Shown: positions 27,538 to 36,700, counted from the first letter of the stretch. The stretch is DNA of 64,000 bases from G963664935 sp963664935 (GCA_963664935.2 CAXXSE010000006.1:372001-436000); one strand, 5' to 3'. A program made the numbers and translations. The notes: a model not told the origin generated them from the sequence alone.

Positions 27538-28231
27538 AAAAGCAATGACGGTCCTGGCGTTTGGGTTGTGGTGGGTAAATCCAATCATGGCGCAAGAATC
27601 GATTCCCGCTCAAGACATGGTGATAAAAGCCATTCCCCTAAAGGGCGTCAGTAAAGTACGAATACGACACCGTATGGATATGGACGGCATGGTCATGAAC
27701 GAAAATAAAGATCGCCTTCCGTTTGGTTGTAAGGAAATTTCCGAAGATGTCCAGTTTACCGTTCATGCGGGTCGAAAGTACGCCCGCAAATTCAATGGGA
27801 AAATGTTCGCCTACGACCAGCAAGAATGGAATGTAAAGCCCTGTAGCCGCATCACTATCAAGTTTGTGAACGATGATCATATTCGCCATCAATTTATGAT
27901 TCATGGCTTACTGCCCTATTTATACCCGCCCACCGGAATGTTTAATATTGAGGTGTCCGGTCCGGGCAGTAAAACCGCGTCGCTTATTGTTTCCGATCAA
28001 CCTAAAACCCATCTTGTTCATTGCGAATTAGCGCAGCACACGGAATATGGTATGAAAGCCCAATTGAAGGTGGCTGGCGGCTATGGAGATTTGTCCAGCG
28101 TGCCCGGGATAACAGCGGCTAAAACACCGGATTATTACGAGGTGGATTGGACCGCGAATCGCCTAACTATATTGGTAGGGGCTGGATTACTTGGTGTGTT
28201 AGTGATTTTCGCTTTGCAAAAATGGAAGTAA
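27530..28231 (+). CDS. Membrane-anchored single-domain cupredoxin-like protein
   Basis: The 233-residue protein begins at ATG 27530 behind a GGAGGAAGG ribosome site, inside the last codons of the oxidase gene. It has an N-terminal signal (VLAFGLWWVNPIMA-QE), a cupredoxin domain with HQFMIHGLLPY and VHCELAQHTEYGM (His..Cys..His..Met, a type-1 copper site), and a C-terminal membrane anchor (LTILVGAGLLGVLVIFAL). It most likely passes electrons to or from the adjacent oxidase at the outer face of the inner membrane. Confidence 0.8.
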   Translation: MSRKAMTVLAFGLWWVNPIMAQESIPAQDMVIKAIPLKGVSKVRIRHRMDMDGMVMNENKDRLPFGCKEISEDVQFTVHAGRKYARKFNGKMFAYDQQEWNVKPCSRITIKFVNDDHIRHQFMIHGLLPYLYPPTGMFNIEVSGPGSKTASLIVSDQPKTHLVHCELAQHTEYGMKAQLKVAGGYGDLSSVPGITAAKTPDYYEVDWTANRLTILVGAGLLGVLVIFALQKWK

Positions 28232-28847
28232 CTATTCAGCTCGCTCCTGTATTTCGTCAATATAATCCTGATGGAGTACAAGGGTGAAATAGCTTTCCCC
28301 CGTTCTGTTTGAAAGATTTGCTATACTCAGCTTTTGTAGACTCCGCGCTGTCCCAGCGCTCCGCGTTTACGCCGCGATTGTTTTCAAAGGTTTACTCATC
28401 GACTAGCGCGGCTATTCTCTTCAGTAACCACATCCCACTCTAAACAAGCTTTGGTAACGGGAAACCCTTGGTTGTCACTCTGTAAGATGGGGCCGGTGGC
28501 GGGGGTTTAATAGGCAATCCGATATCATCTGGTATCTCGGCGATGCTTGTTCACTGCGTTCACTCAGACTTGGGTAGCATCTAAAAGGCCACAAGATGTC
28601 CGAAGTAACGAATTCAACGTGCCAAGGTGTTCGTGCCCTTCGGTTTATGCTACTCACTTCGAATCTAGTAATTATCATCTGATGATATTTATATTGACTG
28701 GGTTGTTGATTTTTGGACGATTGATCTAGTCTGCTATCGATCCAAACCGATCATTGAAGATAAATATTTGAACGGCTGGAAATACTCTAAAGCGGACGTT
28801 CAGGAAATCAGGTTTAATGACCGCTATCGGCCAGGAGCGGACGGTCA
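28232..28847. other. Gene-free stretch with a dispersed repeat
   Basis: Apart from the ~120-base repeat at 28541-28660, I see nothing I can name. The region separates the oxidase operon from a transposase remnant. Confidence 0.45.
28541..28660. repeat. ~120-base dispersed repeat, copy 1
   Basis: GATGCTTGTTCACTGCGTTC, AAAAGGC, CAAGATGT, GAATTCAAC and TTCGGTTTAT recur in the same order, inverted, at 32698-32817 with roughly three quarters of the bases identical. The two copies flank the three-gene operon at 29.3-31.5 kb in opposite orientation. Confidence 0.65.
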
Positions 28848-29171
28848 GTGTATCGAGTTTCTATAAAAGAATGGCTTGACCCTTTTGCACTGACGATCAT
28901 CTCCGCCATCGACGAACCTGCGGTGATCGCTAAAATCCTCGCTCATCTCGGTTTGCCCACAAGACCACCGCCTCGCTCACACCACCCCAGGCATTCTGTC
29001 TTTCCGGAACCGCCTAATTCCAATCCAACAGCCACTTCAATCCGGTTCAGTCTTGATCCGACCATCCTCTATGTCTTTCGCCTTCGAAAACAGCTAAATT
29101 TGGCAAAATCTTCGTACTCATTGGGGATTGAGTTCTCACAAAAGGCTAAAAATTCTGATTTTAAGTCGTGA
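28848..29171 (+). pseudogene. IS91-type transposase, C-terminal remnant
   Basis: The segment LDPFALTIISAIDEPAVIAKILAHLGLPTRPPP matches the C-terminal IEDPAVIxKILxHLGLPTxPP end of IS91/IS801-type Y2 transposases. The zinc-binding and catalytic parts are missing, and the sequence after SVFPEP is no longer recognisable. Confidence 0.6.
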
Positions 29172-29240
29172 TTGACAAATCATTACTCCATTGATACTTT
29201 CTTGTTTGAATAAAAAGGTGGTTTATTTTTCCTATTTTCA

Positions 29241-29305
29241 AACGCGTTTTATTTAGGCCTTAATCCCCAATAATCAAAAGGATAGCTCGGTGCGACCCAG
29301 TTCTT
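29241..29305. repeat. ~65-base repeat also found beside the IS1 fragment
   Basis: CGTTTTATTTAGGCCTTAAT, AATAATCAA and CGACCCAGTTCT match the copy at 43221-43286, which immediately precedes an IS1 transposase fragment. The copy here probably marks another lost insertion. Confidence 0.55.
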
Positions 29306-29344
29306 ATGCCCTAATGATCCTTTAGGCCATGAGGTAGCGAAGGT

Positions 29345-29842
29345 TTAACAACCGTACAATTTTCTCGCAATTCGTTCGGCTTTTTCATCGTACAAGTCCA
29401 GCAGTTCCTTCGCGATTGTATTCAGAGCTCTACGTCCAGTATTGTAACGCCTGGCAATGTATCTGATGACCTCGCACTCTAATTCGCGCGGCGGCAGCCT
29501 GCGGGCATCTATGGCCGACGCCTCGAAACAGGCGCGGGCGAACAAGAATCTTGCAGTTACCTCTAGATAAGTTCGCAGCCGGGAAAAGTTCAGTTGGATT
29601 ACTGGTCGGCCGTTACTTGTTATTACGTTCGGAATATTACTATCCGATCTATCAATCTGCACACGCACAGACCGGCCCCGTTCTGTTGCACAATAGGCTT
29701 TCTCAAAATAAACATCGCGGGGTTGAGCAACTACCGTCGATGATCCGATTAAGGCTATTGCAACGAACAGCGCAGACAACAACCCGATACGCACTTGGTT
29801 CACAACGCTCGGCTGCAATGGTTGTTTGGTAGAGCTTGTCAA
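29345..29842 (-). CDS. Secreted protein, third gene of an envelope operon
   Basis: The 165-residue product has a long N-region and a hydrophobic segment (IGLLSALFVAIALIGSSTVVA-QP) that serves as signal or anchor. The mature part has cysteines at AYCATER, ARACFEAS, ELECEVIRY and the final YGC, so two disulfides are possible. The order GRPVIQLNFSRL..ARFLFARACFEA..ECEVIRYIARR resembles small secreted proteins that carry HEC.HH at the ARACFEA position; if related, the metal site is lost here. The start TTG overlaps the stop of the preceding gene (TTGA). I do not know its function. Confidence 0.55.
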   Translation of the reverse strand: MTSSTKQPLQPSVVNQVRIGLLSALFVAIALIGSSTVVAQPRDVYFEKAYCATERGRSVRVQIDRSDSNIPNVITSNGRPVIQLNFSRLRTYLEVTARFLFARACFEASAIDARRLPPRELECEVIRYIARRYNTGRRALNTIAKELLDLYDEKAERIARKLYGC

Positions 29843-31095
29843 AACGTCAAGTCCATCAACTGTTCCCTCAACTTATTAAAACCGCCGATACGACCTGGCA
29901 ATTTTTGAAAATTCGTGTGGTCCTTCAACCACTTAATGGTCTTCGGATTTTCTATAATTTGCTGAATCTGCACTTGCAAAATCCTGTCCAAAGGCTCTTT
30001 CTCGACGATTACCCTTATAGCGCAGACCCCCGTTTGCGACGAGATATTTGTCAACAGGCTGATTGCGCGCCGCCTCACACTTATGTCCTTGTTCTCCGAG
30101 GTTGCCAGCCTCGTAAGCACGATTTTTAGTTCGCCCTGATGTACATTTGTCAACATTCGTCTTACCCGCGCTCGGTCCAGCAATCGTATCATATCGAGCA
30201 CGGCAGTTGAATTTTCCTCACACTCCAAGGCTGAGAGTGCGATCCTGATCAAGGTTTCCCAGTCTTCCACCTCCTGTATCTCCAGAAGGGGCACGGTAAC
30301 AATGCCTCCCACCAGTTCAAATTGAGTGGGCCGGTCCCCATTCTCACCGATGATTTCCCTGAAATATTCCTTCTTACCAAACGCGAACAATATATAACTC
30401 AAAATATGCAAATGTTTATAGCTGTTTATATATTCAGCCTCTAATTTACTGATCAATCTTGGATTATATTTTATGATATTGTTTATGAACTCGACATTGG
30501 CGTCCTCTAATACCACATTTCCAGTGGAAGAGTAGGAATTCATTTGTTTCAATAGGAGTTTAAGCGTGTTGTCCGGCTCAATATGCATCAACAACGTTTT
30601 GGCATTTTCAGTAATTGCACAATCGCGTGCGCCTGCTTCTTCGCAGCTTGTCGGCTCGGCGGCCTCGCGGATTTTCTCCAGATGCGAGCCGAGCTCTGAC
30701 TTAAGCAAAATCATCAACTTGACCACGGACGGACCGCTTTTTTCCAACGCCGTCAGAATGAAGATACTGCGCTCAGTCGGATCGGGATGAAGCTGCCACA
30801 GGTTGAGAAAGGCCATCTTTGCCCTGGTCTCTTCGCCACTTGTTAGTTCTTCCAGCAGGCGTTCGACCATTTTTGCGCGTCTCATGGCCAGAGTTCCACG
30901 TTCTACTTGATCCTTCAGCTGCGCAATCTCAATGGTGACTTCTCGCTTTTCAGCCTCTATACGGGTGGTGGCGTCATATGACAACCATGCCGTCACGAAA
31001 GCGCCGACGAGTGAGCAGACAGCGCCGACAACGGCGACACGAACCTTCGCCTTTGCGTCCAGCAAAGCCTTCTCCAATTCGTTACTGCTCTGCAT
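29839..31095 (-). CDS. Membrane-anchored helical-repeat protein, second gene of an envelope operon
   Basis: The 418-residue protein is read from ATG 31095; an upstream extension would overlap the previous gene fully and looks like its shadow. One transmembrane helix lies at about residues 20-40 (VRVAVVGAVCSLVGAFVTAWLSY), followed by a coiled coil (IEAEKREVTIEIAQLKDQVERG). A long all-helical region follows with repeats that resemble HEAT/armadillo units (e.g. WETLIRIALSALECEENSTAVLDMIRLL, RLATSENKDISVRRRAISLLTNI). I recognise no named family. It overlaps both neighbours by a few bases, so the three products are probably made together. Confidence 0.6.
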   Translation of the reverse strand: MQSSNELEKALLDAKAKVRVAVVGAVCSLVGAFVTAWLSYDATTRIEAEKREVTIEIAQLKDQVERGTLAMRRAKMVERLLEELTSGEETRAKMAFLNLWQLHPDPTERSIFILTALEKSGPSVVKLMILLKSELGSHLEKIREAAEPTSCEEAGARDCAITENAKTLLMHIEPDNTLKLLLKQMNSYSSTGNVVLEDANVEFINNIIKYNPRLISKLEAEYINSYKHLHILSYILFAFGKKEYFREIIGENGDRPTQFELVGGIVTVPLLEIQEVEDWETLIRIALSALECEENSTAVLDMIRLLDRARVRRMLTNVHQGELKIVLTRLATSENKDISVRRRAISLLTNISSQTGVCAIRVIVEKEPLDRILQVQIQQIIENPKTIKWLKDHTNFQKLPGRIGGFNKLREQLMDLTF

Positions 31096-31477
31096 ATGTG
31101 CAACTTTCTTTGTATTCGGCGTTTTCGCTAACAAAGATATCTTCATGACGCGAGGTTGAAATTTCCTGGCTTTCGATTGCCATCTTTTTGTCGGCAATTT
31201 CCTTGCTGATAGTTTCCATGGCGTCTGCATCGGTTTCTTGTTCGAATTGTGACCGCAGCTCCGCCAGTTCTTTGCTAAGCCGATCCGACATTGCACGGGC
31301 TTTCTTAAGAGAGATCTTCTCGCTGTCCAAGTCGTCCTTTTTGTCCGAACAACTGACGAACGGCAGCGCCATTGCGGTGGGAATCCCGCTGAAGCCGAGC
31401 CCCATCATTAAGCATGAAACAATTACAACACATACAGGCAGATAATATATTCGCGGCCCAGCAGCGATCATAAACAT
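31082..31477 (-). CDS. Small envelope coiled-coil protein, first gene of an envelope operon
   Basis: The 131-residue protein has an N-terminal hydrophobic segment (YLPVCVVIVSCLMMGLGF) that ends near SCSDKKDD, which could be a signal peptide or a poor lipobox (FVS-C). Residues 45-110 are a charged coiled coil (SLKKARAMSDRLSKELAELRSQFEQ..). The C-terminus holds a cysteine (ESCTYAEQ). It overlaps the next gene by 14 bases. No homologue is known to me. Confidence 0.55.
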   Translation of the reverse strand: MFMIAAGPRIYYLPVCVVIVSCLMMGLGFSGIPTAMALPFVSCSDKKDDLDSEKISLKKARAMSDRLSKELAELRSQFEQETDADAMETISKEIADKKMAIESQEISTSRHEDIFVSENAEYKESCTYAEQ

Positions 31478-32299
31478 TATTGGTTACCTTCCATGTCGGC
31501 GATCAGTGTTGCTCAATATGTCAATTGCCGCTTGTCTTGCCTCTGATCTAAGTCAAGCAACGTCTCCAGAATGCAAATCTCACAGCAAACAACATGGACA
31601 TTGCCGATCAATCGCCGTAATTATACGGTTTTCTTGCACAATAAACGAATACAAAGCAGGAATCGAATTTGTGCAAGAGTCATCCGCGAGGGCGGCGCGT
31701 CCCTGTCTACGCCGGTTTTGCTTTAGACGAGACCAGACATTGTAGTCGAGGGCGTATTGCACCAGCATCAATCCGAATGCCTCAATCGGGTATTCTTGGC
31801 GCTTCATACCGACTTTTTCCATCACACGTAGCGATGTCTGGCGAATAGGAAAAATAAACGAACTTTTTAGTCAAACCAGAATATACACAAAGACCTATGA
31901 GCTATCAATTTCGATGGTGACCGATGGAAAAATAGGACTTTACGGTGTTCGAAATGGGAAATTTGCCAACGGTTTCGACACATATTGGATATCGGGCGGA
32001 TAATGGGCAAGGGGGATGGTCGGTTCAAGAATGAACCGGAACAAGCGGGCAGCGGTTTGGGATTAGGCGGGCTGTCTCCTGCTGGTCGGTGATTGCCTTT
32101 AACTTAGAAGATCTGAATGACCGCAATGAGTATGGAGCAGACATTCGCTGGTGGTTGGTGAATGTCTGCTTCGGAACATTTCCGGCAATTCAGTTATTTA
32201 CCCTCGATAACTGGGCTGAGTTGAGTCGATTTGAGCCGTTCCCAATATATCGAATACGCTGCTGGCGCTATGATGAAAACTATTTCAAGTTAACTCCTT
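31478..32299. other. Upstream region of the three-gene operon
   Basis: A possible fragment of a gene is at 31580-31825 on the minus strand (EYPIEAFGLMLVQYALDYNVW..); it has no recognisable family and may be chance. The rest shows no gene. The promoter of the envelope operon should lie near 31480-31560 but no clear boxes are seen. Confidence 0.35.
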
Positions 32300-32610
32300 A
32301 CATTAAGCCACCGGCTCTGCCGGTGCGATGCAAATAGGCTCTGCCGTTCCAGCGTAAAGATTTGTTAAATTCACTTGGTCATCCGTCAAGGTAATAAGAA
32401 GAATTGGATCACGCTGAAACATCGGAAAAAACAATAGATGGAACATTAAGGGATTAATATTCAGAGCAGTTTCAAAAATATGTTTCCAGTTTGATGTGGA
32501 ATTATTTATTGAAAGTTATGCTAGTTCTTTGGGGTTGAGGATTCCATCTAAATATAAGCTCTTAGCCCCCTTCAAGGGGGCTTCCTCAAACCACCCGCTA
32601 TGCGGGTGGT
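32300..32610. mobile_element. Possible non-coding IS200-like remnant
   Basis: TTAAGCCACCGGCTCTGCCGGTG at the left is a hairpin of the type that ends IS200-group elements. AGCCCCCTTCAAGGGGGCT and ACCACCCGCTATGCGGGTGGT at the right are two further perfect hairpins. No frame lies between. It may instead be three unrelated hairpins. Confidence 0.4.
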
Positions 32611-32697
32611 ACTTGATATGACATTTGCCCCTTATCGCCTAAAAATCGAAAACCTCGTCAAAATATATATCGTCGAATAAGATCAACGGGGTTTGGA

Positions 32698-32817
32698 GTG
32701 GGTGGTATAAACCGAAAGGCGCCACCCACCTTTGCAAGTTGAATTCTTTGCTTCCAACATCTTGCAGCCTTTTGGTTTCTACAGAAATTCGAGTGAACGC
32801 AGTGAACAAGCATCACC
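32698..32817. repeat. ~120-base dispersed repeat, copy 2 (inverted)
   Basis: It is the inverse of the unit at 28541-28660. It ends directly against the MITE at 32822. Confidence 0.65.
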
Positions 32818-32821
32818 AGGC

Positions 32822-32987
32822 TTAGGAGGCTGTCCGAGAATAGATAGCCTACTGCGGAAAAGCGGATTTTGGTCCATTTTCCCGATTAAATTCGTTAAAT
32901 ACAGCAAGTATTCGCCTCATTTAATCGAAAAAATGGCCTCAAAACCGCTTTCCCTCGCAACGACTCCTATTCTCGGACAGCCTCCTA
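32822..32987. mobile_element. MITE copy 2, complete long hairpin
   Basis: Outer arms TAGGAGGCTGTCCGAGAATA and its exact inverse enclose inner arms AAAGCGGATTTTGG..CCATTTT / AATGG..CAAAACCGCTTT and GATTAAAT / ATTTAATC. The whole 166 bases fold into one long hairpin with a ~27-base loop. Other copies or ends are at 2808-2903, 47468 and 60885. Confidence 0.8.
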
Positions 32988-33321
32988 GGGCGGAGAATTT
33001 TTTTATTATAAGCACCATCAATAAGATGATAAAAAAACTTGGGTCGTAGGGCCGGGTTTCGTTAATGATACCATGCGTCGGCCTTGCGTTGAAAAACGAA
33101 CTGAGGGCTCAAGCGCCCCGGAAGTTAACTGCCACTACTGCTTAGTTGATACCTGAATCCGTGACTTCACTATACTCACACGGGTATTTTATAAATTGTT
33201 GGGGAAGGAAAATCAAAACAGGGTAGTACAAACGTATTATGGAGGAATTCTGATTGTTTAGAGGCATCTCAAGCGGACGCAGTCACGATGTTGAAGCAAT
33301 TCCCCGGATGGCAGGCAAACG
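32988..33321. other. Gene-free stretch beside an IS1380 fragment
   Basis: No gene is seen. A small GCAGGC..GCCTGC hairpin near 33311-33331 may belong to the end of the IS1380 fragment. Confidence 0.35.
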
Positions 33322-33750
33322 TCAGCCTGCGAACACATCGATTCGCATCGCCGCGGAACAGGGGGGTGGGGGTCGAACGACTATCCACTTGTTAATCGGT
33401 GATATGCCGTAAAAAAGGCGGGGTAGAGAGCCCGGGCAATGCCGACAGAATCGTAACGTTAGGCGCCGACTGGTTTTAATCAATCGGGCGGCGAGATACA
33501 TCAATTCCTGGATCACAGTTCTCAAGCGCCGGCGTTTGGCGGGATGCCGCACTGGACTGATGTCCCCCACCAAACTGATCAAACCGATCCAACGCAGCAT
33601 ATTGTAACTGAAGATGGCTAATGTCATGACCAAGACGTTGGTCGCGAATTTACCCGACGGCAAGCGTTCGATGTCCAAATCGGTCTTTAACTCACTATGA
33701 AATTGTTCCGAGGTGGCGTGATCCCGGTACAGTGCGATCAGCGGGTGCGT
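33322..33750 (-). pseudogene. IS1380-family transposase, C-terminal remnant
   Basis: HPLIALYRDHATSEQFHSEL, then KTDLDIERLPSGKFATNVLV..LAIFSYNMLRWIGL and RRRLRTVIQELMYLAARLI, match the last third of IS1380 DDE transposases, including the final catalytic Glu region. The rest of the gene is missing. The fragment abuts a RAYT remnant on the opposite strand. Confidence 0.75.
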
Positions 33751-34040
33751 GAGATTATCCATGGTCAAGTTACAGTCCGCGGATAAGTGACGCGGGGTTG
33801 GTGATACCTGATCATCACGATCCCTGTTATTTATCTTTAGGACAAAACGGTGAAGAGCGGCGATTGCGGTATCGGAATATGTAGAAAGTGCAATTCCTGT
33901 TGGGGAATGGGCCTTTATCCAGGAGTCTGTTGCAAGAGGCCAACTGACCGGCGATGGCCAATACATTGAAGAAGTTGAAAAAAATCATTGGTCGTCGAAT
34001 CGAACATCGTCGTCCGGTAAGGCCAAAGAAACGGAAATAG
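33751..34040 (+). pseudogene. RAYT (REP-associated tyrosine transposase) 3' remnant
   Basis: It is a near duplicate of 35522-35807. DYPWSSY, PCYLSLGQNGEERRLRYR and then, after a one-base deletion, the PVGEWAFIQESVARGQLTGDG and RPKKR segments are recognisable in shifted frames. It still has TGG (Trp) where the copy at 35.5 kb has TAG. It is followed by the AAATCTGTCCCTTTTTTT motif typical of these genes. Confidence 0.7.
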
Positions 34041-34103
34041 GGTAATAATTAAATCTGTCCCTTTTTTTCCCTTTTTTTAAAGCCGACGTGATCGCTTTTT
34101 TGA

Positions 34104-34421
34104 TTATACCATATTCTGCACGTGCTTAAAACCATGGATTGACTCAATTTCTTTTTTCTCAATGTTTTGCGCCTTAGATAATTCCCACCTCATTTGTAGA
34201 TTTAGCCAAAAATCAGGTGATACGCCAAAAAACTTACCTAACCGCAAAGCAGTACTTGGGGTAACACCTCGTTTTTGATTAACTAACTCATTAACGCGCT
34301 GGTAGGGAACATGAATCGCCACTGCAAGTTCACGTTGCGTTATTTCCATTGGAACAAGAAATTCTTCCCGGAGCATTTCTCCCGGATGAGTTGGCTCTCT
34401 ATGGGTCGGGACTCTCATCAT
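34104..34421 (-). CDS. higA: HigA-family antitoxin
   Basis: This 105-residue XRE-type regulator starts PTHPGEMLREEFLVPMEITQ and contains the helix-turn-helix RELAVAIHVPYQRVNELVNQKRGVTPSTALRL, then FFGVSPDFWLNLQMRWEL. This is the standard HigA (VapI) pattern. It binds and silences HigB and represses the operon. Two ATGs stand at the start; either could be used. It follows higB after 3 bases. Confidence 0.93.
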   Translation of the reverse strand: MMRVPTHREPTHPGEMLREEFLVPMEITQRELAVAIHVPYQRVNELVNQKRGVTPSTALRLGKFFGVSPDFWLNLQMRWELSKAQNIEKKEIESIHGFKHVQNMV

Positions 34422-34424
34422 CTT

Positions 34425-34724
34425 TTACCTTTTGTGATAATCAATTATTTCTACATTTACCGAGCCTAATGCTTCCCATGAAAAACAGACTCGATATTGT
34501 TCATTGATGCGAATACTGTACGAACCAGCCCTATCCCCAGAAAGACATTCCAACCGATTCCCAGGTGAAACTTTCAATTCGTCCAAGGATTGAACTGAGT
34601 CTAGTTGATCCAATTTCCTTGCCGCAATTCGCCATAGAGTCTGTGGGCAAGCCTTTCGTGCCAATTTTGAATTGACGCCATTAAATATATCTTCAGTAGC
34701 CTTATCATTGAACGATACAATCAT
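34425..34724 (-). CDS. higB: HigB-family RelE-fold mRNA interferase
   Basis: The 99-residue toxin reads NDKATEDIFNG, LARKLDQLDSVQSLDEL-like sequence, SPGNRLECLSGDRAGSYSIRINEQYRVCF and VEIIDYHKR at the end. This is the complete HigB family pattern with the basic and aromatic residues used for ribosome-dependent mRNA cleavage. It lies first in the operon, as usual for higBA. No lesion is visible, so the pair is likely functional. Confidence 0.92.
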   Translation of the reverse strand: MIVSFNDKATEDIFNGVNSKLARKACPQTLWRIAARKLDQLDSVQSLDELKVSPGNRLECLSGDRAGSYSIRINEQYRVCFSWEALGSVNVEIIDYHKR

Positions 34725-35129
34725 AAGATCATGATAGCACGGCTTCCGTGATACTCAATGTATATTTCATATTGGCATAACGCCAAATTCAGTTGAAGAT
34801 TAAAGGGGTCGCTTCCCTTTTTTATTAATATTTAACTCTAACCAGATATTAACATGCTTCCGCATTTTACGCGTTAAAGGTTAGCGTCCCCTTTATTTCG
34901 CTATTATTTGCCAGTTATTTGATCCGTGACCCCTGTTATTGTGTCATTGATCAACAGACTCTCAATTCAGAAGCAGTTTTTCTTCGCTCGCATGAATGAC
35001 CGTTCGTCAACGAAATCAAGTAAAAACTTCAACCAAAACTATTGGGTCGAAATACAGAAAAAAAGGGACAGATTTATTTTTAAGCTACTATTCTAGTAAC
35101 TTTAATATTCGTGAGGGGATAGAAAACAA
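34725..35129. other. Repeat-rich stretch before a RAYT gene
   Basis: It holds several RAYT-type motifs (AAAAAGGGACAGATTTATTT near 35057) and a 52-base unit at 35001-35052 that recurs at 43076-43128. The unit reads VNEIKEKLQPKLLGRN in one frame and so may be a coding remnant of a lost transposase. Confidence 0.45.
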
Positions 35130-35807
35130 ATGCCGAGAGTTGGCCGTGTGGTATTGCCAAATTATCCTCATCATATTGTGCAAAGGGGCCATAACCGACA
35201 AGTGGTTTTTGCCGCAAACCGCGACTATGGGCATTATCTGTAGACGTTGTCGGAATATCGGGATGTTTATGGGGTGTGCGTATATGCTTGGCGCCTAATG
35301 ATCAATCATATCCACTTGATTGTTGAGCCGCCTGATGAAGTTGCGCGGCTCGAACAATTCATGAAGCGACTTTCCGGACGGCAGACGCAGTATGTGAACC
35401 GGTTAGAAGGACGAAGTGGGGACCTCATGGGAGAGCCGATACAAACCGATGAATATCTGCTTGCTTGTTGTCGGTATGTTGAACTAAATCCAGTGCGAGC
35501 GCGCATGGTAGCGGATGCGGGAGATTATCCATAGTCAAGTTACAGTCTGTGGATAAGTGACGCGGGGTCGGTGATCCCTGATCATGAACCCTGTTATTTA
35601 TCTTTAGGACAAAACGGTGAAGAGCGGCGATTGCGGTATCGAGAATATGTAGAAAGTGCAATTCCTGTTGGGGAATGGGCCTTTATCCAGGAGTCTGTTG
35701 CAAGAGGCCAACTGACCGGCGATGGCCGATACATTGAAGAAGTTGAAAAAATCATTGGTCGTCGGATCGAATATCGTCGCCCGGGAAGGCCAAAGAAACG
35801 GACATAG
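35130..35807 (+). pseudogene. RAYT / Y1 transposase with two in-frame amber codons
   Basis: REP-associated tyrosine transposases nick single-stranded DNA. One phase encodes MPRVGRVVLPNYPHHIVQRG, the HUH motif NHIHLIVEP, FMKRLSGRQTQYVNRL, DEYLLACCRYVELNPVRARM with the catalytic tyrosine region, and the C-terminal RYREYVESAIPVGEWAFIQ. TAG at 35241 interrupts between HYL and TLSEY. TAG at 35532 interrupts between DYP and SSY, where the copy at 33.76 kb keeps Trp. Residues around GDLMGEPIQT are also shortened. The gene is flanked by AAATCTGTCCCC-type repeats on both sides, as expected for this family. Confidence 0.8.
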
Positions 35808-35844
35808 GGTAATAAATAAATCTGTCCCCTTTTTTTCTTTTTTT

Positions 35845-36069
35845 CCGGGAGCAATAGCCCAATTTGAAAGGGATTTGATATTAGAAAGACAAAGAGAAGG
35901 CATTGCCATAGCTAAGATGAACGGCAAGTACAAGGGAAGGCAGACCAGGTTCACGAAACAAGACCTTGAAAAGATTAAAATGGAGTTTAGTGAAACAAAA
36001 AATAAATCTCGGTTAGCAACCGATTGGGGGATAAGCCATGTTTATCTATACCGCCTGGCTTCTGTGTGA
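35845..36069 (+). pseudogene. Serine recombinase (resolvase/invertase), C-terminal remnant
   Basis: The frame reads PGAIAQFERDLILERQREGIAIAKMNGKYKGRQTRF and ends with a helix-turn-helix (SRLATDWGISHVYLYRLASV). This is the end of the catalytic domain and the DNA-binding domain of small serine recombinases. The catalytic N-terminal ~110 residues are absent; the RAYT-type repeat lies at the break. Confidence 0.65.
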
Positions 36070-36168
36070 TCGTGTTTTTATGTACACGATATTAACACAT
36101 AAAGAAATACCAGGATTAGTGCCCAGTGTCCCTTTGTTGCGATTGTGCAGCCATTGAGGGTTGCTTAA

Positions 36169-36700
36169 TCATTTGTTCAGATGCGCTCGTATGAGTCCTC
36201 CAAGGTATTCACATGAGCCAAATTTTTTCTTTTGCCGGATGAAGCCCAAGGGAAATTTAATAAACGTGTAATCAACATATAAAGTTGGATGATCATCAAC
36301 TAACGAATATTTTATTTCGCTATCAACAAATTCGTTCGATAATCGATCCTCTATTTCGTTCATAGCACTTTGGACCGCAGCTTTTCTTTTTTTATGTACT
36401 TTCCCTCTCATTAAGCCGACTTGTTTACAAAAACTGCGCTGTTGCTTTAACCACTCGTCACCATTTCTTTCACCTAGTACTGAAAGGTACACATTTTTGG
36501 AATGGTCACGTTTTTCTAAATTTACGTCTTTACGTACAAGAGCCAGGTTTCCAGGCCAAGAACTACCGCCATTTATAACTGGTCTAATGTGGTCTATTGA
36601 AAAATTCTTTTTGCTTTTTAAAAGTTGCTGACTAGTGTAATAGCAAAGTCCTTGTTGAATTTCAAAGATTTCATCAATATCTTGAGATTCATGAAATAAA
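36169..36700 (-). pseudogene. HNH endonuclease-like gene, 5' end cut by a repeat
   Basis: The open phase has no start codon upstream of a late GTG. It reads GLCYYTSQQLLKSKKNFSID, then HIRPVINGGSSWPGNLALVRKDVNLEKRDHS, an HNH-type pattern with D-H, N and K/H residues. A basic helical tail and a C-terminal YLGGLIRAHLNK follow. It is cut at 36698-36715 by the AAAGGGGTCAGACCCTTT motif that also marks the two radC fragments. The first part of the gene, including its start, is lost. Confidence 0.6.

Noticed and set aside
32089..32337. Plus-strand open frame of 82 codons
   Set aside because: It has no recognisable motif and ends within the hairpin of a likely IS200-like remnant.
34996..35298. Plus-strand open frame across the RAYT start
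   Set aside because: It overlaps the RAYT gene in another frame and includes repeat sequence; the RAYT frame carries the family motifs.
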